A stretch of 64,000 nt of DNA, taken from contig CAJURQ010000008.1 of assembly GCA_910588955.1 (NCBI GenBank), positions 1 to 64,000 on the forward strand, read 5' to 3'. Position numbers and translations under genes: made by a program. This stretch comes from an uncultured Lachnospiraceae bacterium. GTDB lineage: Bacteria > Bacillota > Clostridia > Lachnospirales > Lachnospiraceae. Positions within the stretch are counted from its first letter, which is position 1; each line of letters begins with the position of its first letter. The notes beneath the pieces were generated by a model. The model did no database searches. It was not told where the DNA came from and saw only the letters and a program-made list of their open reading frames with translations. Shown piece by piece: positions 1 to 7,174 of the stretch.

Positions 1-131
1 CACAGGTCATGTAGAATTTACCGTTTCATATGGAAGTTAGTTTTACAATTCAGGATTTAGTTTTCTTGTACATTTAAGATAGAAACAACCCATCCAAGAC
101 ACCGGGCGGTTTCTCTTCTGGCTCGGCTTAT

Positions 132-287
132 TTACAGTCCCAACATTCTTCCTGCTTTTGCCTGTCTACCGCTTTTGGTGGTAGGTATACCAGTGGCTTT
201 TGCAATTTTTCTTTTTGCCTTTGTGATCCCAAGCGCCTTGTTTACGCTAAAGGAAAGACCGGGAATTACTGATTTTTTCTTAGACAT
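132..287 (-). CDS. Small basic protein (51 aa), phage-type hypothetical
   Basis: A 51-codon frame begins with ATG and reads MSKKKSVIPGLSF and onward; it is rich in Lys, Arg and Gly and ends in GRMLGL. It lies 41 bp downstream of the Cys/His-tailed secreted protein on the same strand, so it probably belongs to the same repressor-linked transcript. The ribosome binding site is only a purine-rich GAAAGAAAGAA. I recognise no domain. The composition resembles small basic proteins carried by Firmicute prophages and conjugative elements, but no function can be inferred. Coding status is likely rather than certain. Confidence 0.5.
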   Translation of the reverse strand: MSKKKSVIPGLSFSVNKALGITKAKRKIAKATGIPTTKSGRQAKAGRMLGL

Positions 288-328
288 AAAATTCTTTCTT
301 TCTTATGTAGAGTGTGATCTGGTTGTGA

Positions 329-1141
329 CTACCAGCACTTAGAACATCGTTCATAACCAGCAGCCTCAGCTTCTGATATAGTTGTCTTCCGTGCCTTGTT
401 CGGATTCATTTTACCGCAATGATCTATACTGTGATATTTTGAGCCGGTGGCAGAAAGGTACGCAGTACCACTAACGGGAACCTCTTGGACTTGTGCTTCG
501 GCAATCTGGGCAGGTTCTTCTACAGGCTGCGGGGCGGCAGCAGGTTCGGCTTCTGGAGAAACGGCAGGCATTTCCTTGGCAACCTGCTCGGTAGTGATTC
601 TTTCTTCCGCCTCTTTAGCCGACTGCTCTTCGGTAGCCTTTTGTTCTTCTGCTTCTTTAGCTGCTTGCTCCTCAGCTTCTCGGGCGGCTTGTTCAGCAGC
701 AGCTTTTTCTTCTGCTTCACGTGCAGCCTGCTCTTCGGCGGCTTTTTTCTCCTCGGCTTCTTTGGCGAGACGTTCTTCCTCGGCTTTTTGTGTTGCTTCA
801 TTTCTGGCTGTGATATCAACCACATGGATAGAAAGGGTGTTGCTCTCTACATCACCAGAACGGACATAAAACGAATAGTCACCTTCGGATTGACCGGTTT
901 TGATTACGGAATCTGAAAAGGCGATATCATCGGAGTCAGAACAGTACTCCAAGTCATCGATGGAAGAATCATCCGGGAATACAGATATCTCGATGGGGAT
1001 TTCTGTATTAATATCATATGACTCTTGGTATAGTGGGATGGAAATTTCTAATGACTCAGCCTTTTTGGATGAATCTCCCATACCAGCAAGAATGCAGACA
1101 GCGACAACTCCAGCAGCAATTCCTTTTGTTGTTTTCTTCAT
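329..1141 (-). CDS. Secreted coiled-coil protein with C-terminal Cys/His metal-binding-like tail
   Basis: The 270-aa product starts with a signal peptide (KK then a hydrophobic stretch ending near residue 22), followed by a beta-rich segment (about 30-110) and a long Ala/Glu/Lys helix (about 113-200) built from EEQAAKEAE-like heptads. The last 45 residues, YLSATGSKYHSIDHCGKM through YERCSKCW, match the small YH..xxC...CxxC tail seen at the ends of many Firmicute secreted proteins and resemble an Ada-type zinc site. ATG is preceded by AAAGGGG. It sits directly downstream of the S24 repressor gene, as exported lysogenic-conversion or exclusion proteins often do in Firmicute prophages; that role is inference. 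Confidence 0.7.
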   Translation of the reverse strand: MKKTTKGIAAGVVAVCILAGMGDSSKKAESLEISIPLYQESYDINTEIPIEISVFPDDSSIDDLEYCSDSDDIAFSDSVIKTGQSEGDYSFYVRSGDVESNTLSIHVVDITARNEATQKAEEERLAKEAEEKKAAEEQAAREAEEKAAAEQAAREAEEQAAKEAEEQKATEEQSAKEAEERITTEQVAKEMPAVSPEAEPAAAPQPVEEPAQIAEAQVQEVPVSGTAYLSATGSKYHSIDHCGKMNPNKARKTTISEAEAAGYERCSKCW

Positions 1142-1180
1142 AAAATTCCCCTTTCTTTTGTAAATTGATTTGTTGTGACT

Positions 1181-1930
1181 TTACGATTTTAGACTATCGA
1201 CAACCCTTCCCATACATAGAGATTCTTCGGTAAGAGGAATGTCGTCATACCCTTTATTCAAAGAGATTAACTTCCCTTTCCCTAATTTTTTAACATATGC
1301 CTGCCCGTTTACATTAAATATGCCGATTTCCCCAACACTGATTTCGCAAGTAGGTTCGACCAGAAGGATATCCTTATCGTGGTAGAGCGGTTCCATACTG
1401 TGCCCGCTGACTTTGACAGCGTAAGCAACGCGGTGGTATTGGGGTTTATTCGGTACGGTGATACGTTCTGTGTACACATCATCAAAGAGCACTTCACCGG
1501 CACCAGCTGAAACGCTGTGGAAGTATTGCAGGACGCGTCCCTGTGAGTCAGAGTCAGCAACTTCGACAACAGTGGAAGCCGCCTGTTCAATCTGCTGTAC
1601 ACGTTCGGTTTCCCATTGCAGGACAGAATCGACATGAGACTGACCGGGCGGATCGAGGTCGCGGTAGGATTCCACTAATTCCCATTCTTTATTAGTAAAT
1701 AAGATAGAATCGGATATATCGCCAAAAGTATTAAGGATATCGTTACATTTGTATACACGACATAAAGCGAGAAACATATCAGCATTAGCTGAACTTCGAC
1801 CCGATTCGTATCCGTATATTGTTTTGTCGGATATTTCAAAACCATAATCAATTAGCTTCCCAGCGACTTCACGGCACGTCAAACCTGCGTTTTCGCGAAG
1901 AGCTTTGAGCGTTTTTCCAATATCTTTCAA
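1181..1930 (-). CDS. XRE-family transcriptional repressor with S24 (LexA/CI-like) peptidase domain
   Basis: The N-terminal 65 residues form an XRE helix-turn-helix; the C-terminal half carries the S24 fold with SGHSMEPLYHDKDILLVEP (Ser nucleophile in GHSMEP) and the Lys in NGQAYVKKLG. The architecture is that of phage CI-like repressors that self-cleave on RecA filaments. A TTG at 1930 is chosen as start because GAGAGGTG lies just upstream; a TTG at 1945 would put that ribosome site inside the gene. It is divergent from a Cro-like gene and shares a 150-bp operator region with it. Probably autoregulated and SOS-inducible; it controls a resident accessory element whose other genes are not obvious here. 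Confidence 0.88.
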   Translation of the reverse strand: MKDIGKTLKALRENAGLTCREVAGKLIDYGFEISDKTIYGYESGRSSANADMFLALCRVYKCNDILNTFGDISDSILFTNKEWELVESYRDLDPPGQSHVDSVLQWETERVQQIEQAASTVVEVADSDSQGRVLQYFHSVSAGAGEVLFDDVYTERITVPNKPQYHRVAYAVKVSGHSMEPLYHDKDILLVEPTCEISVGEIGIFNVNGQAYVKKLGKGKLISLNKGYDDIPLTEESLCMGRVVDSLKS

Positions 1931-1954
1931 AATAGCACCTCTCAATTTTTCTTA

Positions 1955-1983
1955 AATATAACACTATTTTTTAGCATGGTCAA
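1955..1983 (-). promoter_or_regulatory. Repressor promoter (minus strand)
   Basis: On the minus strand TTGACC (1978-1983) and TATATT (1955-1960) are separated by 17 bp, upstream of the repressor start at 1930. Operator O1 lies just upstream of the -35 box. Confidence 0.7.
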
Positions 1984-1989
1984 TAAAAA

Positions 1990-2079
1990 TTCTTTGAAAC
2001 AAAGAAAAAAATTACAAAAGGGACTTGACATTCTTTAGAATGGAGAATATACTAGCTGTAAATTCTACGAAACAAAGAA
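1990..2079. promoter_or_regulatory. Three 17-bp repressor operators (O1-O3)
   Basis: O1 (1990-2006) is TTCTTTGAAACAAAGAA, an inverted repeat with 7-bp arms. O2 (2031-2047) is TTCTTTAGAATGGAGAA and fills exactly the spacer of the plus-strand promoter. O3 (2063-2079) is TTCTACGAAACAAAGAA, between the -10 box and the start codon of the Cro-like gene. The graded match to one consensus and the three-site layout recall the lambda OR arrangement; binding by the adjacent repressors is inferred. Confidence 0.75.
2025..2053 (+). promoter_or_regulatory. Promoter of the Cro-like gene
   Basis: TTGACA (2025-2030) and TATACT (2048-2053) are spaced by 17 bp, a near-consensus sigma-A promoter whose spacer is occupied by operator O2. 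Confidence 0.8.
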
Positions 2080-2094
2080 AACGGAGGTGGGGAA

Positions 2095-2322
2095 ATGTGC
2101 GTTTCAAAGAATTTATCTGTTTATGTAAAAAAAAGGGGCATCAATATATCAGCGATGTCTAGGGCGACAGACATACCAAGAAGTATTTTGCATATGAGCT
2201 TGTCTACAGCAGTTACGGATCAGAAAAGAAGACCGCTAAAAGATGATGAATTAATAAAGGTATGCAAATATCTGGAAGTAAATCCAATGGATTTCGCAGA
2301 TCAAGGGGCAGAAGGGAGATAG
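2095..2322 (+). CDS. Small Cro/XRE-like DNA-binding protein
   Basis: This 75-aa protein is a single helix-turn-helix domain: the recognition region ISAMSRATDIPRSILHMSL is followed by a C-terminal helix containing LEVNPMDFAD, a typical XRE ending. ATG is preceded by CGGAGGTGGGG. Transcribed divergently from the S24 repressor under a promoter overlapping operator O2, it occupies the position of Cro or an early activator. No further genes follow in the same operon; the next 400 bp carry a minus-strand structured RNA instead. Function as a Cro-type antagonist is inferred from position. Confidence 0.75.
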   Translation: MCVSKNLSVYVKKRGINISAMSRATDIPRSILHMSLSTAVTDQKRRPLKDDELIKVCKYLEVNPMDFADQGAEGR

Positions 2323-2331
2323 GCGTTGGAA

Positions 2332-2741
2332 ATACCGTTGAGGTAATGAAAGGGGTGCAGTCGGTTGGCAAACAAAAAGCTGACAGTGCGTCTTCACTGC
2401 CAGCCTTTGCCCAAATTTTTTTACTCTATGTACTTTGCAGGTTTTCACCACTCTGTAAGACGCCAAAGTTTCTGTGAAGTACTTTGCCACTTTTGCGGTT
2501 TTGGTTCCGCAACATGCCTAATCGCCGACGCTTTATAAGGAGTACACGACACGGTGGGGCAATATCGGATGTCGCCCGTGCGTTTTTAACTCTTCTCTGA
2601 GTGACCTCGCCGTATCAGTAGCTACATTTCCGCCAGTTTTAACTGTTTTGGCTACCAGTATTGCGACCTTATAAGAAGAGAGCAGGCAAATTCAAAAGTT
2701 TGGTCAATCAGACCACGCCCCTTTCATTGCCTTAACGGCAT
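2332..2741. repeat. Terminal inverted repeats around the structured RNA
   Basis: The left end (2332-2373) and the complement of the right end (2698-2741) share the order CCGTT-(A/G)AGG-(C/T)AATGAAAGGGG-..-CAAAC over about 43 bp. Each copy contains its own small hairpin with a covarying stem (TACC/GGTA against TGCC/GGCA). The layout fits either a long closing stem of an RNA or the ends of a 410-bp MITE. No clear target-site duplication is visible. Confidence 0.55.
2374..2741 (-). ncRNA. Candidate structured non-coding RNA of about 370 nt
   Basis: No convincing reading frame covers this interval. On the minus strand a promoter (TTGAAA 2771-2776, 17-bp spacer, extended -10 TGCTAAAAT at 2748-2756) predicts a start near 2741, and an intrinsic terminator (stem GCTGGCAGTG/CACTGTCAGC at 2379-2404, then TTTTT) predicts an end near 2374. 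Between them lie several hairpins: TGCC/GGCA at the 5' end, GGTC/GACC near 2712-2725, CACGG/CCGTG with inner GGC/GCC near 2556-2582, TTGCGG/CCGCAA near 2494-2513, and a distant pairing of CTTATAAGG. The first 45 nt recur as an imperfect inverted repeat at 2332-2373. I do not recognise an Rfam family; a MITE carrying an RNA is the alternative. Confidence 0.55.
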
Positions 2742-2747
2742 GGGAAT

Positions 2748-2776
2748 ATTTTAGCATGGTAATGAAATTTTTTCAA
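2748..2776 (-). promoter_or_regulatory. Promoter of the structured RNA
   Basis: On the minus strand TTGAAA (2771-2776), 17-bp spacer and TAAAAT (2748-2753) with an upstream TG give a predicted start coinciding with the first base of the inverted repeat at 2741. Confidence 0.6.
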
Positions 2777-2954
2777 GAAACAGCAAAAACACAGACACAT
2801 TTGTGAATTATAATTTTAAATTCTACCCATACACCTCTTATGTAGAACTTAGTCTTTCACACGAAAGGTTTACTCTTTCACACACCTATTGATAACCGCA
2901 TCGTTTTTCCGTATCCTCTTTACTGTTTCCCGGCAGCGCTAAAGGAGGTCTGTT

Positions 2955-3125
2955 ATGTCGAATCTTATACCCGGAAACCATAAACATCTTACCCTGGAAG
3001 ACAGGCAGTTTATTGAACAGTCTCTTAACAGCCAGCTTTCCTTTCGTGAGATCGCAAAGTATCTCTGCAAGGATCCTCATAAGCTTTCGCCGCAGAAGGG
3101 ATCCCCTTTTTCATTTTCTTATTGA
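2955..3125 (+). pseudogene. IS30-family transposase, N-terminal fragment
   Basis: After AAAGGAGG an ATG opens MSNLIPGNHKHLTLEDRQFI and continues to FREIAKYLCKD, the helix-turn-helix start of an IS30-family transposase. The match stops at about 3073, where the sequence becomes the reversed 3' part of an IS1182-family fragment; the frame then runs 17 codons of unrelated sequence to a stop. Only about 40 of the usual 320-plus residues remain, so it is inactive. The stretch 2820-2950, with repeated TTTCACAC motifs, probably holds the original IS end. Confidence 0.8.
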
Positions 3126-3588
3126 TGTTTGCGTTTGCCTTGATATGGGTCCCGTCCATAAACACAACTTCCGGGGAAAGATAACCGCTCTTTTGCGCCT
3201 CAAAAAGTATCCATGTAAAAACCTGCTCTATGGTATCTTCTCTGAAACGGTGCCTGAAGTTATAACTGATGGTAGCGAAATGGGGAACCGGTTCATTGAG
3301 CAGATACCCCAGAAACCAACGGTATGCGATGTTCATATTGATCTCTTCCACGGTACGCCGCAGGGATGGGATCCCGTAAAGATGCTGGATGAGCACCATC
3401 TTAAACAGGACCACGGGATCAACGCTGGGACGCCCGTTATCTGCACAATAAAGATCTTCCACGAGATCATAAATATGAGTAAAATCCACGGCGCAGTCGA
3501 TTTTCCGTAACAGATGGTCCTGCGGAACAAGCCCCTCAAGGCTGACCATTTCCAGTGTATTTCTTTCCGATTTCTCTTTTATCAGCAT
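3074..3588 (-). pseudogene. IS1182-family transposase, N-terminal fragment
   Basis: The reading frame begins MLIKEKSERNTLEMVSLEGL and includes the RPSVDPVVLFKMVLIQHLYG and SYNFRHRF segments of the IS1182-family N-terminus plus the first catalytic Asp in VFMDGTHIKAN. It breaks off after about 170 residues (family about 450-550) at a junction near 3074 with the IS30-family fragment, in opposite orientation. Both are therefore remnants of nested insertion or deletion. The intact side extends to the hairpin at 3655-3681. Confidence 0.85.
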
Positions 3589-3654
3589 ATCCTCACCTCT
3601 GTTTTTATTGTATCAAAAAAAGCCAGCTTTTGCTGACCTTTTTTGACAGTCTGA

Positions 3655-3681
3655 CTCCGCAGGTTTTCCTGCGGAGTTTTT
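3655..3681 (+). terminator. Hairpin with T-run at the IS1182 remnant end
   Basis: CTCCGCAGG and CCTGCGGAG form a perfect 9-bp stem around TTTT and are followed by TTTTT. It can end transcription on the plus strand and may mark the outer end of the IS fragment. The rest of 3682-3873 is AT-rich leader with no gene. Confidence 0.65.
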
Positions 3682-3873
3682 CTGCTTTATTAACATTTCA
3701 GGTTATTTGAGTTATAATATATTTTGAGCTGCACAGATTTGCAATATATAAGAATGGAATTGCAGTCAGGATTTCGCATAATGTAACGAATTGGTATGAA
3801 AAATTTGCAGTAGATAGGGCAGGATAAAGTGGCTGAAAACGTGATATAGTATATATGATTCTGGGGGATTTAA

Positions 3874-4356
3874 ATGGAAATAATAAGCTTTGAAGACGGC
3901 ACAATCATTGAACAGGGAAGGGGCAGTTTTGACGATTACTGTGTATATGTAACGCGACCCGGGGAAAGAAAATTTGCGCCCAGAGATGTAATATACTTCT
4001 CATTCTTTATCGAAAAAGCGAGGAAGTATTCCGCGAAGAAAATTTATGATGACTATGTAAAGATATACGAGAGGACTACGGCGCGGATCGATCAAACTGT
4101 TTTTGACATGATAAAGGAGATGGGCTTGTCTTACGATGAGGAAGACAGATTGGATTTTTGTGTGTGGTATTCCGTGATTTATCTGGGAATGGTTGCGGAG
4201 GAGCTGAAAGCCCGTGCAGTACTAAAAAAGCGGATAAAAAGACTCGGCATGCATCAAATTCTTTTTGAGGGAATGTCAGCGGAGAAGGCAGCAAAGTTTA
4301 GTATCGGAAAGAAGGTTCCACAGCTAGAGCCGCTGTGCAGAGAGAGAGGATTTTAG
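3874..4356 (+). CDS. Conserved protein next to DpnII-type methyltransferases (DUF7004-like)
   Basis: The 160-aa soluble protein starts MEIISFEDGTIIEQGRGSFD and ends with LKKRIKRLGMHQILFEGM-AEKAAKFS. From memory, proteins of this type (DUF7004) recur beside Dam-like methyltransferases in Firmicutes; I cannot confirm by search. It is too short and has no PD-(D/E)XK pattern that I can see to be the DpnII endonuclease itself. Its stop is one base before the next ATG, so the genes are translationally linked. A role with the methyltransferases (accessory or control) is inferred from this. Confidence 0.6.
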   Translation: MEIISFEDGTIIEQGRGSFDDYCVYVTRPGERKFAPRDVIYFSFFIEKARKYSAKKIYDDYVKIYERTTARIDQTVFDMIKEMGLSYDEEDRLDFCVWYSVIYLGMVAEELKARAVLKKRIKRLGMHQILFEGMSAEKAAKFSIGKKVPQLEPLCRERGF

Positions 4357-4357
4357 A

Positions 4358-5191
4358 ATGAGTCATTCAAGTATCGCTCCTTTTGTAAAATGGGCGGGCG
4401 GAAAGCGTCAGCTTCTGTCGCAGATTAAGGAGAGAATGCCTGAAAAATATAATAACTATTATGAGCCGTTTGTTGGGGGCGGCGCGGTAATATTTGAACT
4501 GCTGCCGGCGAACGCGCTGATTAATGATATCAACAAGGCTTTGATAAATACATATAAACAGATATGTAACGCGCCGGAGGCGTTTCTGGCGGCTGTGAAC
4601 AGGCTTGACGCGGAGATGTGGGAGAACGGCAGGGATTACTATTATTCGGTCAGAGAGCGCTATAACGACAAGCTGATGAAAGCGGCGTATGATGCGGAGC
4701 TGGCGGCTTTGTTTGTATTTATCAACAAGCATTGCTTTAACGGTCTGTACCGTGTCAATGCGAAAGGGCTTTTCAATGTGCCATATAATAACAGCCGCAG
4801 AGCATCCGTCGATGAAAATGCCATCAGGGAGACTTCGGAATATCTGCGGGGAGTAACCATTATTGACGGAGATTTTGAAGCCGCCTGTAAGGATGCGGAG
4901 AAAGGTGACTTTGTGTTTATTGACAGTCCTTACGCGCCGTTAAATCCTACTTCTTTCGAGTCGTATACAAAAGAGGGCTTTGATCTGGAAAGTCATAAGC
5001 GGCTTGCGAAGTTATTTGATGAGTTGACGGACAGGGGCTGTTTCTGTATGCTTACAAACCATAACACGGAATTGATAAATGAGCTGTACGGCAGGAAAGG
5101 CTACAGGATGGATGTGGTAAGCGTCAAGAGAAGCATTAATTCAGACGCATCCAACAGGGTTGGCGAAGAAGTAATTATATGCAATTATTGA
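4358..5191 (+). CDS. Dam/DpnM-type DNA adenine-N6 methyltransferase
   Basis: Alpha-class order of motifs: FVKWAGGKRQLL (motif X/I region) then YYEPFVGGGAVIF (FxGxG, SAM binding), the target-recognition region around HCFNGLYRVNAKGLFNVPYN, and FIDSPYAPLNPTSFESYTKE as catalytic motif IV. At 277 aa it matches DpnM/Dam, predicted to methylate the A in GATC. The catalytic tetrad reads DSPY instead of the common DPPY; related DpnM-like proteins tolerate variation here, but activity should not be assumed. It is the second gene of a three-gene operon with a DpnA-type enzyme. Confidence 0.88.
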   Translation: MSHSSIAPFVKWAGGKRQLLSQIKERMPEKYNNYYEPFVGGGAVIFELLPANALINDINKALINTYKQICNAPEAFLAAVNRLDAEMWENGRDYYYSVRERYNDKLMKAAYDAELAALFVFINKHCFNGLYRVNAKGLFNVPYNNSRRASVDENAIRETSEYLRGVTIIDGDFEAACKDAEKGDFVFIDSPYAPLNPTSFESYTKEGFDLESHKRLAKLFDELTDRGCFCMLTNHNTELINELYGRKGYRMDVVSVKRSINSDASNRVGEEVIICNY

Positions 5192-5204
5192 GGAAGCCGG
5201 GACG

Positions 5205-6011
5205 ATGGAGAACTTATTTACAAAGAAAGTGCCGCTATACTTTGAGACAGACGAATGGCAGCTGATATCGGGAGATTCCTTCAAAGTGCTGGCAAAAATG
5301 GAACCAGAGTCTGTCGATATGATATTTGCGGATCCGCCCTATTTTTTGAGCAATGATGGCTTTACCTGTCAGGGCGGCAGGATGGTTTCGGTGAATAAAG
5401 GCGCATGGGACAAGCTTTCGGAAAGCGGAAACAGCGTCGAGGAAAAGCATAAGTTTAACAGACGGTGGATTAGGTTGTGCAGGAAAGTACTAAAGCCGAA
5501 CGGCACGATTTGGATATCGGGAACGCTGCACAATATATATTCGATCGGTATGGCGCTTGAGCAGGAAGGCTTCAAGATAATCAATAACATAACATGGCAG
5601 AAAACAAACCCGCCGCCAAACTTGGCGTGTCGGTGTTTCACGCATTCTACGGAGACCATTTTATGGGCAAAGAAGAATGATAAGAAGTCCCGGCATTTTT
5701 TTGACTATCAGAAGATGAAAGAGATGAATGACGGCAGGCAGATGAAGGACGTGTGGACGGGCGCATTGACCAAACCTTCAGAGAAGATCGAAGGGAAACA
5801 CCCGACGCAAAAGCCGGAGTATCTGCTTGAGAGAATCGTGCTGGCATCCACGGAGGAAGGTCAGGTTGTCATGGATCCCTTCTGCGGTTCCGGCACTACC
5901 GGAGTAGAGGCTGTGCGGCTTCGACGGAAGTTTATTGGAATAGATATAAGTGAAGAATACTTGGAGATTTCCAGGAGAAGGTTTGAGAAAGAGGCAGGGC
6001 ATGGCGGATAG
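5205..6011 (+). CDS. DpnA-type (beta-class) site-specific DNA adenine methyltransferase
   Basis: The 268-aa protein has catalytic motif IV first (MIFADPPYFLSNDG) and the SAM-binding motif near the C-terminus (MDPFCGSGTTGVEA), the beta-class order found in DpnA/M.DpnIIB, which can also methylate single-stranded GATC DNA. Spacing to the Dam-like gene is 13 bp. In classical DpnII systems the next gene encodes the endonuclease; here the operon ends and two tRNA genes follow 88 bp later. The system thus looks like a restrictionless remnant or a protective methylation pair. Confidence 0.85.
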   Translation: MENLFTKKVPLYFETDEWQLISGDSFKVLAKMEPESVDMIFADPPYFLSNDGFTCQGGRMVSVNKGAWDKLSESGNSVEEKHKFNRRWIRLCRKVLKPNGTIWISGTLHNIYSIGMALEQEGFKIINNITWQKTNPPPNLACRCFTHSTETILWAKKNDKKSRHFFDYQKMKEMNDGRQMKDVWTGALTKPSEKIEGKHPTQKPEYLLERIVLASTEEGQVVMDPFCGSGTTGVEAVRLRRKFIGIDISEEYLEISRRRFEKEAGHGG

Positions 6012-6062
6012 GGTAATTTTGTCTGCCGGATAATCTTTTCGTCAACTTCTGTTGTTTTTTTA

Positions 6063-6090
6063 TTGCTTTTTTCAAATTCCATGCTATAAT
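6063..6090 (+). promoter_or_regulatory. tRNA promoter
   Basis: TTGCTT (6063-6068), 16-bp spacer and TATAAT (6085-6090) lie 10 bp upstream of the tRNA-Ala gene. Confidence 0.6.
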
Positions 6091-6099
6091 TTTGGGTAT

Positions 6100-6172
6100 G
6101 GGGATATAGCTCAGTTGGGAGAGCGATACGTTCGCAACGTATAGGTCAGGGGTTCGAGTCCCCCTATCTCCA
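6100..6172 (+). tRNA. tRNA-Ala (anticodon CGC)
   Basis: The 73-nt sequence folds into a cloverleaf: acceptor GGGGATA/TATCTCC with the G3:U70 pair that defines alanine tRNAs, D arm GCTC/GAGC, anticodon stem ATACG/CGTAT with loop TTCGCAA (anticodon CGC, decoding GCG), and T arm with GGTTCGAGTCC. CCA is not encoded. Confidence 0.95.
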
Positions 6173-6176
6173 CTTT

Positions 6177-6250
6177 GGAAGCATAGCTCAGCCGGGATGA
6201 GCGTTCGCCTCACACGCGAGAGGTCATGGGTTCGAGCCCCATTGCTTCCA
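6177..6250 (+). tRNA. tRNA-Val (anticodon CAC)
   Basis: The 74-nt cloverleaf has acceptor GGAAGCA/TGCTTCC, D arm GCTC/GAGC, anticodon stem TTCGC/GCGAG with loop CTCACAC (anticodon CAC, decoding GUG) and T loop GTTCGAG. It is four bases after tRNA-Ala, so both are processed from one transcript. Confidence 0.93.
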
Positions 6251-6265
6251 TTACTTTATAAGAAG

Positions 6266-6300
6266 GAAGTCGGAATGACGGTGCCATTCCGGCTTCTTTG
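6266..6300 (+). terminator. Terminator after the tRNA pair
   Basis: GAAG-T-CGGAATG pairs with CATTCCG-G-CTTC (6266-6296) and is followed by TTTG. The T-run is short. Confidence 0.6.
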
Positions 6301-6317
6301 TATAGACGGGGGATACT

Positions 6318-7172
6318 ATGACGAAGCAAAAAAAAGTCATCAAAGAGTATATTCTGATCACGGTCGCGGTAATCCTTATGGATATCGGCGTCTATGTCTT
6401 TAAGTTTCCGAACAACTTTTCCTTCGGCGGGGTTTCGGGTCTGGCGGTTGTGGTAACACACTATACGCCCTTTACGGCATCCCAGATCAACCTCATCATC
6501 AATATGATACTTCTGGTATTCGGTTTTCTGTTTCTGGGAAGGAATTTCGGGGTCAAAACGGCATATGTGACAGTGGTGTCATCTTTGCTGCTGAACCTGA
6601 TGGAGGCGCTGTTCCCTATGAGCGCGCCGCTCACCAATGAGACAACGCTGGAACTTTTTTATGCCATTGCGCTGCCGGCTTTGGCGTCAGCCCTGCTCTT
6701 CTATGAGAATGCCTCGGGCGGCGGCACGGATATCATAGCTATGGTATTGAAGAAATATTCTACCATGGACATATCGGCGGCGCTTATGGCGGTGGACGCT
6801 ATTATCGTGGTGGTGGCATGTTTTGCCTTTGACACGAGGACGGGGCTCTTTTCCATCTGTGGTCTGATGGCGAAGTCGCTTGTGATTGACAAGGCGATTG
6901 AGCGCATGAAGCTGAGCAAATATTTTACGATTATATGCAGCAAGCCGGAGCCGATCTGCGATTTTATTATGAAGGATCTGCACCGAAGCGCAACGGTTTA
7001 CAAGGCGGAGGGAGCTTACACACACAAGGACAGGGTGGTCATTCTTACGGTTATGGACCCGAAGCAGGCGGTGCTTTTAGAGAGACATATTCAGAGCGTA
7101 GATCCGGAGGCGTTTCTCATGGTGACTAAGAGCAGCGAGATTATGGGAAAGGGATTTAAGAGGTATATCTGA
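6318..7172 (+). CDS. YitT family membrane protein (DUF161 + DUF2179)
   Basis: The 284-aa protein has about five or six N-terminal hydrophobic segments with the family hallmark FPNNFSFGGVSGLAVVV and GGGTDIIAMVLKKYS, then a cytosolic C-terminal DUF2179 domain with VVILTVMDPKQAVLLERHI and KSSEIMGKGFK. Length and layout match YitT proteins, which are integral membrane proteins of unknown transport role. GGGGGATACT precedes the ATG. The gene is two bases from the MATE exporter and must be co-transcribed with it. Confidence 0.9.
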   Translation: MTKQKKVIKEYILITVAVILMDIGVYVFKFPNNFSFGGVSGLAVVVTHYTPFTASQINLIINMILLVFGFLFLGRNFGVKTAYVTVVSSLLLNLMEALFPMSAPLTNETTLELFYAIALPALASALLFYENASGGGTDIIAMVLKKYSTMDISAALMAVDAIIVVVACFAFDTRTGLFSICGLMAKSLVIDKAIERMKLSKYFTIICSKPEPICDFIMKDLHRSATVYKAEGAYTHKDRVVILTVMDPKQAVLLERHIQSVDPEAFLMVTKSSEIMGKGFKRYI

Positions 7173-7174
7173 AG

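Noticed and set aside
1..131. Possible IS end at the left edge resembling 2839-2875
   Set aside because: Both stretches share ATGTAGAA and TTTCA motifs in the same orientation, but the match is short and the window cuts the context, so no element can be defined; no gene is seen in 1-131.
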